From NCBI GenBank assembly GCA_965279195.1, contig CBDIHP010000040.1, positions 62,001 through 126,000 on the forward strand: a DNA stretch of 64,000 bases, written 5' to 3'. The notes under the pieces were generated by a model. It was not told the origin of the DNA. It ran no database searches and saw only the letters and a list, made by a program, of their open reading frames with translations. Made by a program: the position numbers and the translations under genes. The stretch comes from CBDIHP01 sp965279195. Lineage in GTDB: Bacteria > Planctomycetota > Planctomycetia > Isosphaerales > Isosphaeraceae. This document shows positions 33,343-40,836 of this stretch, piece after piece. The stretch's first letter is position 1. Each line of letters begins with the position of its first letter.

Positions 33343-33843
33343 TTAGGGCGTCCATTTGAAGTTATTGAACAGCGAAAACAAGAGAAGAAGGATCCATAAA
33401 AAAACAATCATGTACGGAATTTCTTTTTGGCACTTGAAGCTTTCGACTTGGTAGGGATCCTTGCTGGCTTCCCCCCATTGGCGTTTAATGTCGTAGGCCG
33501 CGAAGTAATCCTTCAATTCCTTGGATTCCTCGGCGTCGGTAAAAACCTTCCTTTCCAGGATGTGCCAACGGTCGATGACATCCTCAGCCTGCTTTATGGC
33601 AATTCGGATGCGCCATGCAATTAAGGCAGAACAAATACACAAAGCCAGAATGAGAAGACTTCTGCTGTCCCTCGTCGTCTGGCCGCCACTAAGGGCGAAA
33701 TAGACTGCGAAAAGAAACCCCTGAGACGAGAGCAGCCAAAGCATTCGATAGTGCATTAGCGTGCATTCGTGTCTGTCTTCTGCGCGGTAAAAATCCAAAC
33801 GCATTTTGAGTTTGGCGGCTGTAGCGGCAACTTCGTCGTTCAT
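33343..33843 (-). CDS. Uncharacterised three-TM membrane protein
   Basis: No family was recognised. The frame is open further upstream through the repeat region, but the natural start is ATG 33843 (MNDEVAATAAKLKMRLDFY), or ATG 33858 five codons earlier, giving 166-171 residues. TM segments are LWLLSSQGFLFAVYFAL, SLLILALCICSALIAW and PYMIVFLWILLLLFSLF. Between the second and third lies a charged cytoplasmic-type loop of about 60 residues (RIAIKQAEDVIDRWHILERK). The low GC content matches the neighbouring cassettes, although this gene runs on the opposite strand. The plan recalls SLATT-like membrane proteins associated with nucleotide-signalling defence systems, but that is only a resemblance in layout. 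Confidence 0.6.
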   Translation of the reverse strand: MNDEVAATAAKLKMRLDFYRAEDRHECTLMHYRMLWLLSSQGFLFAVYFALSGGQTTRDSRSLLILALCICSALIAWRIRIAIKQAEDVIDRWHILERKVFTDAEESKELKDYFAAYDIKRQWGEASKDPYQVESFKCQKEIPYMIVFLWILLLLFSLFNNFKWTP

Positions 33844-33940
33844 GGTGTTCGGATCCATGGTGTTCGGGTTGGAGGCTAGTGGCCAAAGGAATAGCTCGGA
33901 GGACCGGCCCGCCGAGAGTGACCTCGACATTACCAAAAAC

Positions 33941-34112
33941 TGGGGCGGGAAAGGGGAAGGGGCGGGAAAGGGGACAGGGCGGAAAAAGAGGGCGGAAAAG
34001 GGGCGGAAAAAGGGACATTCTACTTTTCGGCAGTTAAAGTAGAATGTCCCTTTTTCGCTCCTGTCCCTTTTTCGCTCCTGTCCCTTTTTCGCTCCTGTCC
34101 CTTTTTCGCTCC
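33941..34112. repeat. Perfect GGGACATTC palindrome with 17-bp tandem repeats
   Basis: A 21-bp perfect stem (34006-34026 with 34036-34056; AAAAAGGGACATTCTACTTT in the left arm) has a nine-base loop TCGGCAGTT. Upstream are GGCGGGAAAGGGGA-type half-units. Downstream the unit CTGTCCCTTTTTCGCTC repeats with a 17-bp period about four times (34046-34112). Confidence 0.88.
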
Positions 34113-34153
34113 ATCGGCATTTACGCGCCTGATTGTGACACAAGAGGTTGCAA

Positions 34154-35131
34154 ATGGCTGACCGCCCGGTAGACTTTTACCTGTACAGAATGATAGTAGA
34201 TCATGGCGGTAACGTCTTTGGGTTCATGGGGCAGCCCGCTCAGGGTGACAACGATTTGATTGAAATTCTCCGTCGGTCAGTGGGAGCCGAGCTGGACGTT
34301 ACGAAAGATGCGCAGGTTAACCAGTATAAGTACAGCGCGCGAGAATTCGTAGAATACGATAGTGAGGGGGTTTCTGCCTCTCCCATCGTGGGGTTGAGTT
34401 TGGCGCGTTCGGTTGTGCAGCAACAGGGGCCAATCGTCACCGACACAGGAATTATCACCGGCACTTCAACGCCCGATCCGCCGATTGCCACCGCTACGAA
34501 AATCATCTTCTTTATGGAGCGTCACATCGCGGCGGTGGGGTACAACGGGAGCATGATGGATTCCCAAATGTGGCGTGCATCCCTGCATGATATTTTCGAT
34601 GGCGCGGCCAAAACTCTGGATATTTCTTCCAGCCTGCGATTAGAGCCGATACCGAAAAACTCAGAAGTGATGGAAGCCTTCCGTTCTTTCTCGCTGCTCA
34701 CCAGGCTGAAGGTTCACCTCAAGCTGCCGAATCCTGAGCTTTCGCGTTACACCAAAAGTCTCTTCACCCAAATGCGTGAGGGTGGTATCCGCGATTTCCT
34801 CCAAGATATGCGCAACAGCGAAGGCCTTAGCCAGCAGGCGGGCAAGCTTCCCTATGCGGCGGTGGCGATGGCGGATGCAGGCTACAAGGAGGGCGAAGTG
34901 CATATGGAGGGGATGCGCAACGGCCACAAGGCGGAAGTGACGACAGGGCAATCTGCTGCGAAAGTACAGGTGTCCATGGAAAATGTCAGGGAGTTTGTGC
35001 GAGGCACGGCGGTTTTGGCTAAAACTCAGGAAGGCAAAGCTCTAACCAAAGCAATTTTGGATCAGATCAACCGTGAATCCCCTCCGCCGCAGGCAGACGA
35101 TGGGCAAGACGGCGAGCAGGAAGAAATATGA
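34154..35131 (+). CDS. Uncharacterised soluble protein, first gene of a two-gene module
   Basis: No firm family assignment was possible. ATG 34154 has an AGAGG ribosome site and gives 325 residues without signal peptide or TM helix. The first two-thirds look alpha/beta (VDFYLYRMIVDHGGNVFGF; TATKIIFFMERHIAAVGYNG; LLTRLKVHLKLPNPELSRY). The C-terminal third has a stretch MRNGHKAEVTTGQSAAKVQV and ends in an acidic Gln/Asp/Glu tail (QADDGQDGEQEEI). The strand-loop LKLPNPE after a helical region recalls DUF4747/DUF6731-like proteins seen near defence genes; this is from memory and weak. It overlaps the next gene by four bases (ATGA), so the two are translationally coupled. GC is low compared with the genome core. 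Confidence 0.6.
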   Translation: MADRPVDFYLYRMIVDHGGNVFGFMGQPAQGDNDLIEILRRSVGAELDVTKDAQVNQYKYSAREFVEYDSEGVSASPIVGLSLARSVVQQQGPIVTDTGIITGTSTPDPPIATATKIIFFMERHIAAVGYNGSMMDSQMWRASLHDIFDGAAKTLDISSSLRLEPIPKNSEVMEAFRSFSLLTRLKVHLKLPNPELSRYTKSLFTQMREGGIRDFLQDMRNSEGLSQQAGKLPYAAVAMADAGYKEGEVHMEGMRNGHKAEVTTGQSAAKVQVSMENVREFVRGTAVLAKTQEGKALTKAILDQINRESPPPQADDGQDGEQEEI

Positions 35132-35643
35132 GCAAATTCATAAACAAAGATGTTTTCCAGGGATATGCTATAGAGTTTATTGGCACCGCAGCGGCCTATG
35201 GGTTGATACGCGTTGTCTGGAACGGGAAACAGGTAACGGATTTTGTGCATGCAACTTGTGATGAATGGAATGACCTCACCGGCATTCTGTTCTCGGCGGC
35301 GTTGGCGGTGTGGCTTACGTTCATCAACATAAGGGGTAGTCTTTTCGGTGATTACCTGGCTCGGGAACAAGGCGACGCCGTGTTTTCACGGGCCTTTCTT
35401 ACCGCAATGATTGGATTTTTCCTCGCCACCGCATCCATGATAGTAACGCGCGGCATCAAATCCGATTACATGGCACATGCCGCAATGCTGCTTCTGATTT
35501 ACAGCGGTTTCAATCTAGTTTCAATGATGAGCAACGCCACCGATCTCATAAAACTTTACAGCGAGTTCAAAAGAGTGTTAGAGATCGAAAAAGCGAAGCT
35601 AGACAGACAAGCAGCCGGTCAATCCACTAACGTCCCTCAATGA
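35128..35643 (+). CDS. Uncharacterised four-TM membrane protein, second gene of the module
   Basis: This 171-residue membrane protein of unknown family begins at the ATGA overlap with the preceding gene. Hydrophobic segments are at about 12-28 (AIEFIGTAAAYGLIRVV), 50-67 (ILFSAALAVWLTFIN), 88-107 (FLTAMIGFFLATASMIVT) and 117-135 (AAMLLLIYSGFNLVSMM). The C-terminal 35 residues are charged and helical (YSEFKRVLEIEKAKLDRQA). A soluble partner translationally coupled to a small multi-TM protein, on a repeat-bounded low-GC cassette, is the layout expected of a sensor plus membrane effector, but that function is inferred only from architecture. Confidence 0.65.
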   Translation: MSKFINKDVFQGYAIEFIGTAAAYGLIRVVWNGKQVTDFVHATCDEWNDLTGILFSAALAVWLTFINIRGSLFGDYLAREQGDAVFSRAFLTAMIGFFLATASMIVTRGIKSDYMAHAAMLLLIYSGFNLVSMMSNATDLIKLYSEFKRVLEIEKAKLDRQAAGQSTNVPQ

Positions 35644-35694
35644 ATAGATTGAGCAGGTGCCCTATGATCCGGGGAATCTGCCGCCTCTGCCTTG

Positions 35695-35740
35695 AGGAGG
35701 GGAGGAAAAGGGAGGGCGGAAAAGGGGACATTCTGGAGTA
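35695..35740. repeat. GGAAAAGGGGACATTCTGG half-site
   Basis: GGAGGAAAAGGGAGGGCGGA then AAAGGGGACATTCTGGAG: left-arm half of the GGGACATTC palindrome, closing the two-gene cassette on its right. A weaker CGGGACATTCTGATTAT half-site lies at about 35965. Confidence 0.6.
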
Positions 35741-36660
35741 GCAAAAAGTTTAGCGCAAACCTCGAGCCCGTAAGAGCTTGCGGCTGATAACGAGGTAATC
35801 CGATCGTCAATAATACAAACAAGAATACGACAGGGGCTACAAAATCTCTTCGATTTGCAGCCAAATGGAGTACCGTACATGTCCACATGGCTTTCAGTTC
35901 GCGAAGTGGGGCAACGTCGTAAGTTATTTTCGGGAATCAGATTGTAGCTTAACTTTATGCCATTCGGGACATTCTGATTATTGGCATTTGTCCGAGGGTT
36001 CGGTCGCCCCGTGCCGACGATACGAGGCCCCTTGGTTTTCACGATCCAGTCACTGATCAGTGAACTGTCAGAAAGCCCATTAAGCTCGTTGAAATCACGA
36101 CTTGCGGCGGCTAAGCTCTGGTGAAACGGAGCGCCGCTTGCCCTATTCATGGTAGATGGATTGTTTCAACCGCGAGCGAGGCCCGTCCCCGGAGCGATTG
36201 GGTTCGTTTCGTCGAAGTGGGGTGATGGTTCCTGGCCGGAGGCCGGGGCGGGGATTGGGTTCGTTTCGTCAATTCTGTTGCGCCGGGGGCTGGTTGATGG
36301 CTTGAGGGATGGGGGAGTTGGTTTGGTTGGCGCGGGATTGCTTGATGACGCGGTGAGGAGGGTTGGGAGGCGGGTGTTCGTACGGGGTGGTTCTGGGTGG
36401 TTCGGGAGTATTCATGATTAAGCTACTGGTGGAAAAGGGGTTGCGGCGGGTTGGGTTCGTTTCGGAAATTGGGGTTTCGGGGGTTGGGGTGGGGGATTGG
36501 GTTCGTTTCGCGGGTTTCGGACGCGGGTGATGATGCGGCGCCTCGCGTGCCGTTGGTCCGCGCGGCGCCGCACCCTACGGGGTTGTGGAATGGGGGGTGG
36601 TGGGGGAGACTGGTTGCGGTGGGGTGGAGGTGGGGGGATTGTGGGGTCAAGGGGGTGGTC
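35741..36660. other. Intergenic region: low-GC tail, palindrome and TTGGGTTCGTTTCG repeats
   Basis: No gene is supported. Up to about 36150 the composition stays as low in GC as the cassettes; a 162-residue minus-strand frame here reads through the repeats and is not convincing. A 14-bp palindrome TCACTGATCAGTGA lies at 36050-36063. From 36170 the GC content returns to genomic level, with four copies of a 14-mer (next entry) and, at 36540-36585, a dispersed GGTCCGCGCGGCGCC element. Confidence 0.45.
36196..36511. repeat. Four copies of TTGGGTTCGTTTCG
   Basis: The 14-mer TTGGGTTCGTTTCG occurs at about 36198, 36257, 36451 and 36498, all in the same orientation and spaced 47-194 bases apart, upstream of the permease gene. 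Spacing is irregular, so this is not a CRISPR; it looks like a dispersed repeat word. Confidence 0.75.
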
Positions 36661-37731
36661 GTGGGCGAGGATGTGGCGGCGGGTCGGGGTGGGGTGGCGC
36701 GGGTGGTGGGGTCGCTCCGGTGGCTGTGGACGCTCCTGGCCCCGTTCCTGGGGCTGATCCTGATCACGGCGCTCTTCGGGTACCTCACGCGCGAGTCGGG
36801 GACGTTCCTGGACCCCTACAACTGGCGGACGATCGCGGTGCAGACCGTCGTCGTGGGCGTGGCGGCGCTCGGGATGACGATGGTGATGATCTCGGGGGGG
36901 ATCGACCTGTCGGTGGGCTCGGCCGTGGCGCTGGTGACCGTGGCGGTGTCGATCCTGGTGCGCGACTACAAGGTCTCGGTGGGGGCGGGGTTGCTGGCGG
37001 GGGTGGTGCTGGGGGGGCTGTGCGGGGCGGTGAACGGGTCGTTCATCACGGGCCTCCGGGTCATCCCGTTCATCATCACGCTGGGGAGCCTCAAGGTGTT
37101 CCGGGGGGTGGCGAAGTGGCTGTCGTCGAACACGCCGGTCTACATCCCGGGGGACGCCAAGCCCTGGTGGTTCAAGCGGATCCTGGCGATCGAGTCGACC
37201 CCGTCCGACTGGGCCGCGAAGGTCCCCGGGACGGGCGGCCGGATCCTCCAGGAGATGACCATGCTCGCGCCCGGGGTCTGGATCCTCCTGGGCCTGAGCC
37301 TGGTCGTGGCGATCCTGTTGCGGTACAGCCTGCTGGGTCGTTACGTCTATGCGATCGGTTCGAACGAGGCGACGGCCCGGCTCTGCGGCCTGCGGGTGCC
37401 GCGGATCAAGATCCTGACCTACGGCCTGGCGGGCCTTGCGACGGGCCTGGCGGGCGGGTTCCAGCTCATCTACCTCGACGGCACCGGCGACCCGACCACG
37501 GCCCCGGACCTGGAGCTCCAGGTCATCGCGGCGGTGGTGATCGGCGGCGGCAGTTTGAGCGGGGGCGAGGGGACGGTCCTGGGGACCCTGATCGGCTGCC
37601 TGATCATGTCGGTGTTGAACAACGGGTGCGTCCACGCGGGGATCTCCAACGCCAGCCAGGACATCATCATCGGCTCGATCATCGTGGCCGCGGTGGCCCT
37701 CGACCGCCTGAGGCGCGGGCGGGCGTCGTGA
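36661..37731 (+). CDS. Sugar ABC transporter permease (RbsC type)
   Basis: This is the membrane channel of a ribose-type ABC importer. About 356 residues from GTG 36661, which has an AAGGGGG ribosome site (GTG 36655 is an alternative; the frame is open much further up through repeats). The family motif ALGMTMVMISGGIDLSVGSAVAL is present, with the late IGGGSLSGGEGTVLGTLIGCLIM and LRVPRIKILTYGLAG (cytoplasmic coupling loop). About eight hydrophobic segments fit the family. Compared with RbsC there is an insert of about 45 residues (TPVYIPGDAKPWWFKRILAI through MTMLAPG). The matching ATPase gene ends at 24959, so the operon appears interrupted. Confidence 0.9.
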   Translation: MGEDVAAGRGGVARVVGSLRWLWTLLAPFLGLILITALFGYLTRESGTFLDPYNWRTIAVQTVVVGVAALGMTMVMISGGIDLSVGSAVALVTVAVSILVRDYKVSVGAGLLAGVVLGGLCGAVNGSFITGLRVIPFIITLGSLKVFRGVAKWLSSNTPVYIPGDAKPWWFKRILAIESTPSDWAAKVPGTGGRILQEMTMLAPGVWILLGLSLVVAILLRYSLLGRYVYAIGSNEATARLCGLRVPRIKILTYGLAGLATGLAGGFQLIYLDGTGDPTTAPDLELQVIAAVVIGGGSLSGGEGTVLGTLIGCLIMSVLNNGCVHAGISNASQDIIIGSIIVAAVALDRLRRGRAS

Positions 37732-37909
37732 ACGGCTGCGGTTGACAGCCCGGTGGGGGCGGACTACCATCCTCGCCCGGGCAACCAGACTCCAGAATCG
37801 CCGAGCCAGGATGGTGAGGCGAAAGGGTGCCCGAAGAGGCCCCGGCCCTCTCCCGCCGGAACCTCGCCCGATGCCCCCTCCGACCGGCCACAAGGACGTG
37901 CGACCGAGC

Positions 37910-39442
37910 ATGGCGAGATCCCCAGCGAACCGACGCGCCGACCCCTCGGGCGTCTCCGACTCCCGGCGGGTCGCCCGCAACTTCCTGGCCCTGAGCCTGG
38001 CGGAGGTGGTCTGTCGCGCGACGTCGGTGATCATCACCCTGTCGCTGGCCCGGACCTTGGGCGCCTCGGGCTACGGCCGGGTCGAGTTCGCGTTCCACGT
38101 CGCCTTCTGGCTGGTGCTGATCGTCCGCGACGGCTTCGAGGTGATCGCCGCGCGTGAGATCGCCCGCCACCCCCGCCTGACGCGACCCGTCGCCGGCCAG
38201 ACCCTCGCCATGAAGGGACTGGTCGCCCTGGGCCTCTTCGCCGGGCTGGCGCTGGTGACGCTGTTGCCGGTCGTCGATGAAGTATTGCAAGGGCTTTTAC
38301 TGCTTTATGGGTTGATGCTGCTGACGACGGCCTCCGGCCTGGATTTCGTGTACCGGGGGACGGAGCGGATGGGCCGGATCGCGGCCTCGCTGTGCCTGCG
38401 GACGGCGATCTACGCGGGGGGCGTGTGGTGGACGGTCTCGGGGGTGGGTCGGATCAACTGGGTCCCCGCCTGGCTGGCGCTGGGGGAGCTGACGGGGATC
38501 GCGATCATCTGGGGCTGTTATGTCCATGAGTACGGCTGGCCGAGGCTGTCGCTGTCGGGCCGGTTCCCGGCGGTGGTGGCGACGCGGGGCCGGTCGATCC
38601 TGACGATCCAGGTGGCGCAGACGGTCCTGCTGTCGGTCGACCTGATGTTGATGGGTTTCCTGAACCAGTGGGGCGACGTGGGGCTCTATGGGGCGCCGCA
38701 CCGGATGGTGACGGCGATCCTGACCTTCGGGATCATCTTCCAGCAGGTGATCTTCCCCTGGCTGTCGCGTCGCTGGCGGGAGAACCCCGAGTCGGGTCGA
38801 TCGCCGCTGGACGCCTCGGTGCGGGTCCTGCTGTCGGGCCTGTTGCCGCTGGCGGTGGGGGCGACGGTGCTGGCCGATCCCCTGGTGGCCTTCCTGCTGC
38901 CTTCGGAATACCACGGAGCGGGGCCCTTGCTGGCGATCGGGGTCTGGCGTGCACCGTTGCTCACACTGGCATTCCTGATTCAGTCGGCCCTGATCGCCTG
39001 GAGTCGGGAGGAGCTGGGGAGTCGCTTGTTGTTCCTGGGGGCGATCGGGTCGGTACCGCTGGTCCTGGGTTTGCACGCGGCGTTCGGGCTCCCGGGCGCG
39101 GCGGCGGCGCCGGTGATCGTGGGGTTCGGGCTGGTCCTGCTGGGGCACGCCTGCCTGGCCAGGATCGGCCGGGCCCCGAGGTGGGGCGAGCAACTGGTTC
39201 GACCCTTGCTGGCCTGCGGGGTCATGGCCCTGGCCTGCCGGATCCTCTTGCAGGTGCACGTGCTGGCGGCGGTGGTTGGCGGGGCCCTGGTGTATGTGCT
39301 GGCGCTGGTGGCGGTGGGCGGGGTCACGCTGGGCGAGGTGAGGGCCCTGCTGCGCCGGCCGGGGCCGAACCTGGCGGGCCCGCACCGGCCTAGGGCGGTT
39401 CGGGGCCAAGTCGAACTGGATGCCGGGGGCGAATCGTGGTAA
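37910..39442 (+). CDS. Wzx-like polysaccharide flippase
   Basis: This oligosaccharide-flippase-family membrane protein moves lipid-linked sugar units to the outer face of the inner membrane. ATG 37910 gives 510 residues; an ATG at 37871 is possible. The N-terminal LALSLAEVVCRATSVIITLS through LGASGYGRVEFAF is the family signature. There are 12-14 hydrophobic segments, including LTIQVAQTVLLSVDLMLMGF and the C-terminal VLAAVVGGALVYVLALVAVG. The C-terminal 40 residues are Pro/Arg-rich. The gene is followed by a glycosyltransferase and a YfhO-like protein on the same strand, consistent with a surface polysaccharide cluster. Confidence 0.87.
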   Translation: MARSPANRRADPSGVSDSRRVARNFLALSLAEVVCRATSVIITLSLARTLGASGYGRVEFAFHVAFWLVLIVRDGFEVIAAREIARHPRLTRPVAGQTLAMKGLVALGLFAGLALVTLLPVVDEVLQGLLLLYGLMLLTTASGLDFVYRGTERMGRIAASLCLRTAIYAGGVWWTVSGVGRINWVPAWLALGELTGIAIIWGCYVHEYGWPRLSLSGRFPAVVATRGRSILTIQVAQTVLLSVDLMLMGFLNQWGDVGLYGAPHRMVTAILTFGIIFQQVIFPWLSRRWRENPESGRSPLDASVRVLLSGLLPLAVGATVLADPLVAFLLPSEYHGAGPLLAIGVWRAPLLTLAFLIQSALIAWSREELGSRLLFLGAIGSVPLVLGLHAAFGLPGAAAAPVIVGFGLVLLGHACLARIGRAPRWGEQLVRPLLACGVMALACRILLQVHVLAAVVGGALVYVLALVAVGGVTLGEVRALLRRPGPNLAGPHRPRAVRGQVELDAGGESW

Positions 39443-39527
39443 GCAACAGCCGGTCGTGTCGTCGGGAATCATCGGCCCCGTCGGATCCCGGCCGACTCGC
39501 TTCGCGGATTGGACAAGGAGGCCGCCG

Positions 39528-40823
39528 TTGAAGTTCTGCATGGTCACCACGTTCTTCGGCGCCCACAGCTTCGGCGGGGATGCGGCGTACGTGGATCGAC
39601 TGTCCCGCGCCCTCCTGAGCAAGGGTCACGAGGTTCACGTTTATCACTGCGTGGATGCATTCAACGCGGTCCGGGGGGACCATCCGCTCCGCCCCTACAC
39701 GCCCCCCGAGGGGCTGCACATCCACGCGCTGGAGAGCGGCCTGGGGACGATCTCGCCCCTGGCGACGCAGATGACCGGCCGGCCGTACTTCAAGGCCGAC
39801 GCCCTCCGCGAGCAGCTCGAAGCGATCGACACCGACGTCGTTCACTTCCATAACATCTCGCTGATCGGTGGGCCCGGCGTGCTGGGCTACGGCAAGTCGG
39901 CCGTGCGGATCATGACGGCGCATGAGCACTGGCTGATCTGCCCGATGCACCTGCTCTGGAAGTACGACAAGCAGCCCTGCGACGGCCCGGATTGCATCCG
40001 GTGCAGCCTGTCGGGCAAGCGTCCGCCGCAGATCTGGCGATACACCGGGGCCCTCGACCGGGGCCTGCGGCAGCTCGATGCCCTGCTCTTCCCGTCGCGG
40101 CATGCGCTCGAGGAACATCGCACGCGGGGCATCGGGGCACCGCTGGTCCACCTGCCCTACTTCCTGCCGGACGAGTGGTCGAACGGCCTGGAGGACGAGG
40201 AGCCGGTCCCGACCCCGCGGCCCTATCTCGCGGCGGCGGGGCGGTTCGTCGGCATGAAGGGATTCCAGCGCCTGATTCCGATGATGGCGTACTTGCCCGA
40301 GGTCGACCTGCGGATCGCAGGAACCGGGCCGTTCGAGCCGCAGCTCCGCGAGATGGCGAAGGGCCTGCCGAACGTGCACTTCGAGGGCCTGCTGGGCGGG
40401 CCGGACCTGGCGAGGCTGTTCCACGGGGCGAAGGCCGTCGTGGTGCCGTCGCTGTTCCCTGAGACGTTCGGGTATGTGGTGCTCGAAGCCTTCGCGGTCC
40501 GGACGCCCGTGGTGGTGCATCGCGGCGGCGGGGCGCTGGAGGAAACGGGCGTGTTGAGCGGCGGCGGGCTCGGATTCGAGACCGACGCCGAGATGCTCCT
40601 GGCGCTGCGACGGATCGTCCATGACGAGGACCTGCGGGAAGAGTTGTCCCATCGTGGATTTCAGATGCGGAAGGGCGAGTGGTCGGAGACGGCCCATCTC
40701 GACCGTTACTTCGGGCTGATCCAGAACCTCAAGGCCGGCCGCGCGACGAGCGGGGCGCCCCGGCCGAAGTTCGCGGACCTGGCGGCCCGGAAGGCCGCGG
40801 GCCAGGTGCCGCAGGAACTCTGA
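39528..40823 (+). CDS. GT4-family glycosyltransferase
   Basis: This retaining glycosyltransferase of the GT-B fold transfers a nucleotide-sugar-derived residue to a glycan acceptor at the cytoplasmic side. TTG 39528 has a perfect AAGGAGG seven bases upstream; the frame stays open to 39420, overlapping the flippase gene, but has no signal there. The 431-residue protein starts LKFCMVTTFFGAHSFGGDAA, with the N-domain HFHNISLIGGPG, a cysteine group in the middle (DGPDCIRCS), and the C-domain GT4 motif FPETFGYVVLEAFAVRTPVV containing the E-x7-E acid pair. Acceptor and donor are unknown. Confidence 0.88.
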   Translation: MKFCMVTTFFGAHSFGGDAAYVDRLSRALLSKGHEVHVYHCVDAFNAVRGDHPLRPYTPPEGLHIHALESGLGTISPLATQMTGRPYFKADALREQLEAIDTDVVHFHNISLIGGPGVLGYGKSAVRIMTAHEHWLICPMHLLWKYDKQPCDGPDCIRCSLSGKRPPQIWRYTGALDRGLRQLDALLFPSRHALEEHRTRGIGAPLVHLPYFLPDEWSNGLEDEEPVPTPRPYLAAAGRFVGMKGFQRLIPMMAYLPEVDLRIAGTGPFEPQLREMAKGLPNVHFEGLLGGPDLARLFHGAKAVVVPSLFPETFGYVVLEAFAVRTPVVVHRGGGALEETGVLSGGGLGFETDAEMLLALRRIVHDEDLREELSHRGFQMRKGEWSETAHLDRYFGLIQNLKAGRATSGAPRPKFADLAARKAAGQVPQEL

Positions 40824-40836
40824 GGCGTCCCTTGAT

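Noticed and set aside
33041..34112. Possible CRISPR array
   Set aside because: The repeats are hairpin units of 70 and 17 bp in direct tandem without unique spacers, and no cas gene is nearby.
33844..34143. N-terminal extension of the three-TM protein up to 34143
   Set aside because: The extra 100 residues translate the palindromes (KGTGAKKGQERKRDR-type filler); the natural start is at 33843.
35662..36150. 162-residue minus-strand frame
   Set aside because: Its C-terminal part is the GGGACATTC repeat and no motif or ribosome site supports it; treated as non-coding.
36196..36511. Possible CRISPR-like repeats (TTGGGTTCGTTTCG)
   Set aside because: Only 14 bp, irregular spacing of 47-194 bases, no cas genes.
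36418..38037. 539-residue minus-strand frame rich in Arg/His/Pro
   Set aside because: Antisense to the RbsC-type permease and flippase start; it arises from the TTGGGTTCGTTTCG repeats and GC bias.
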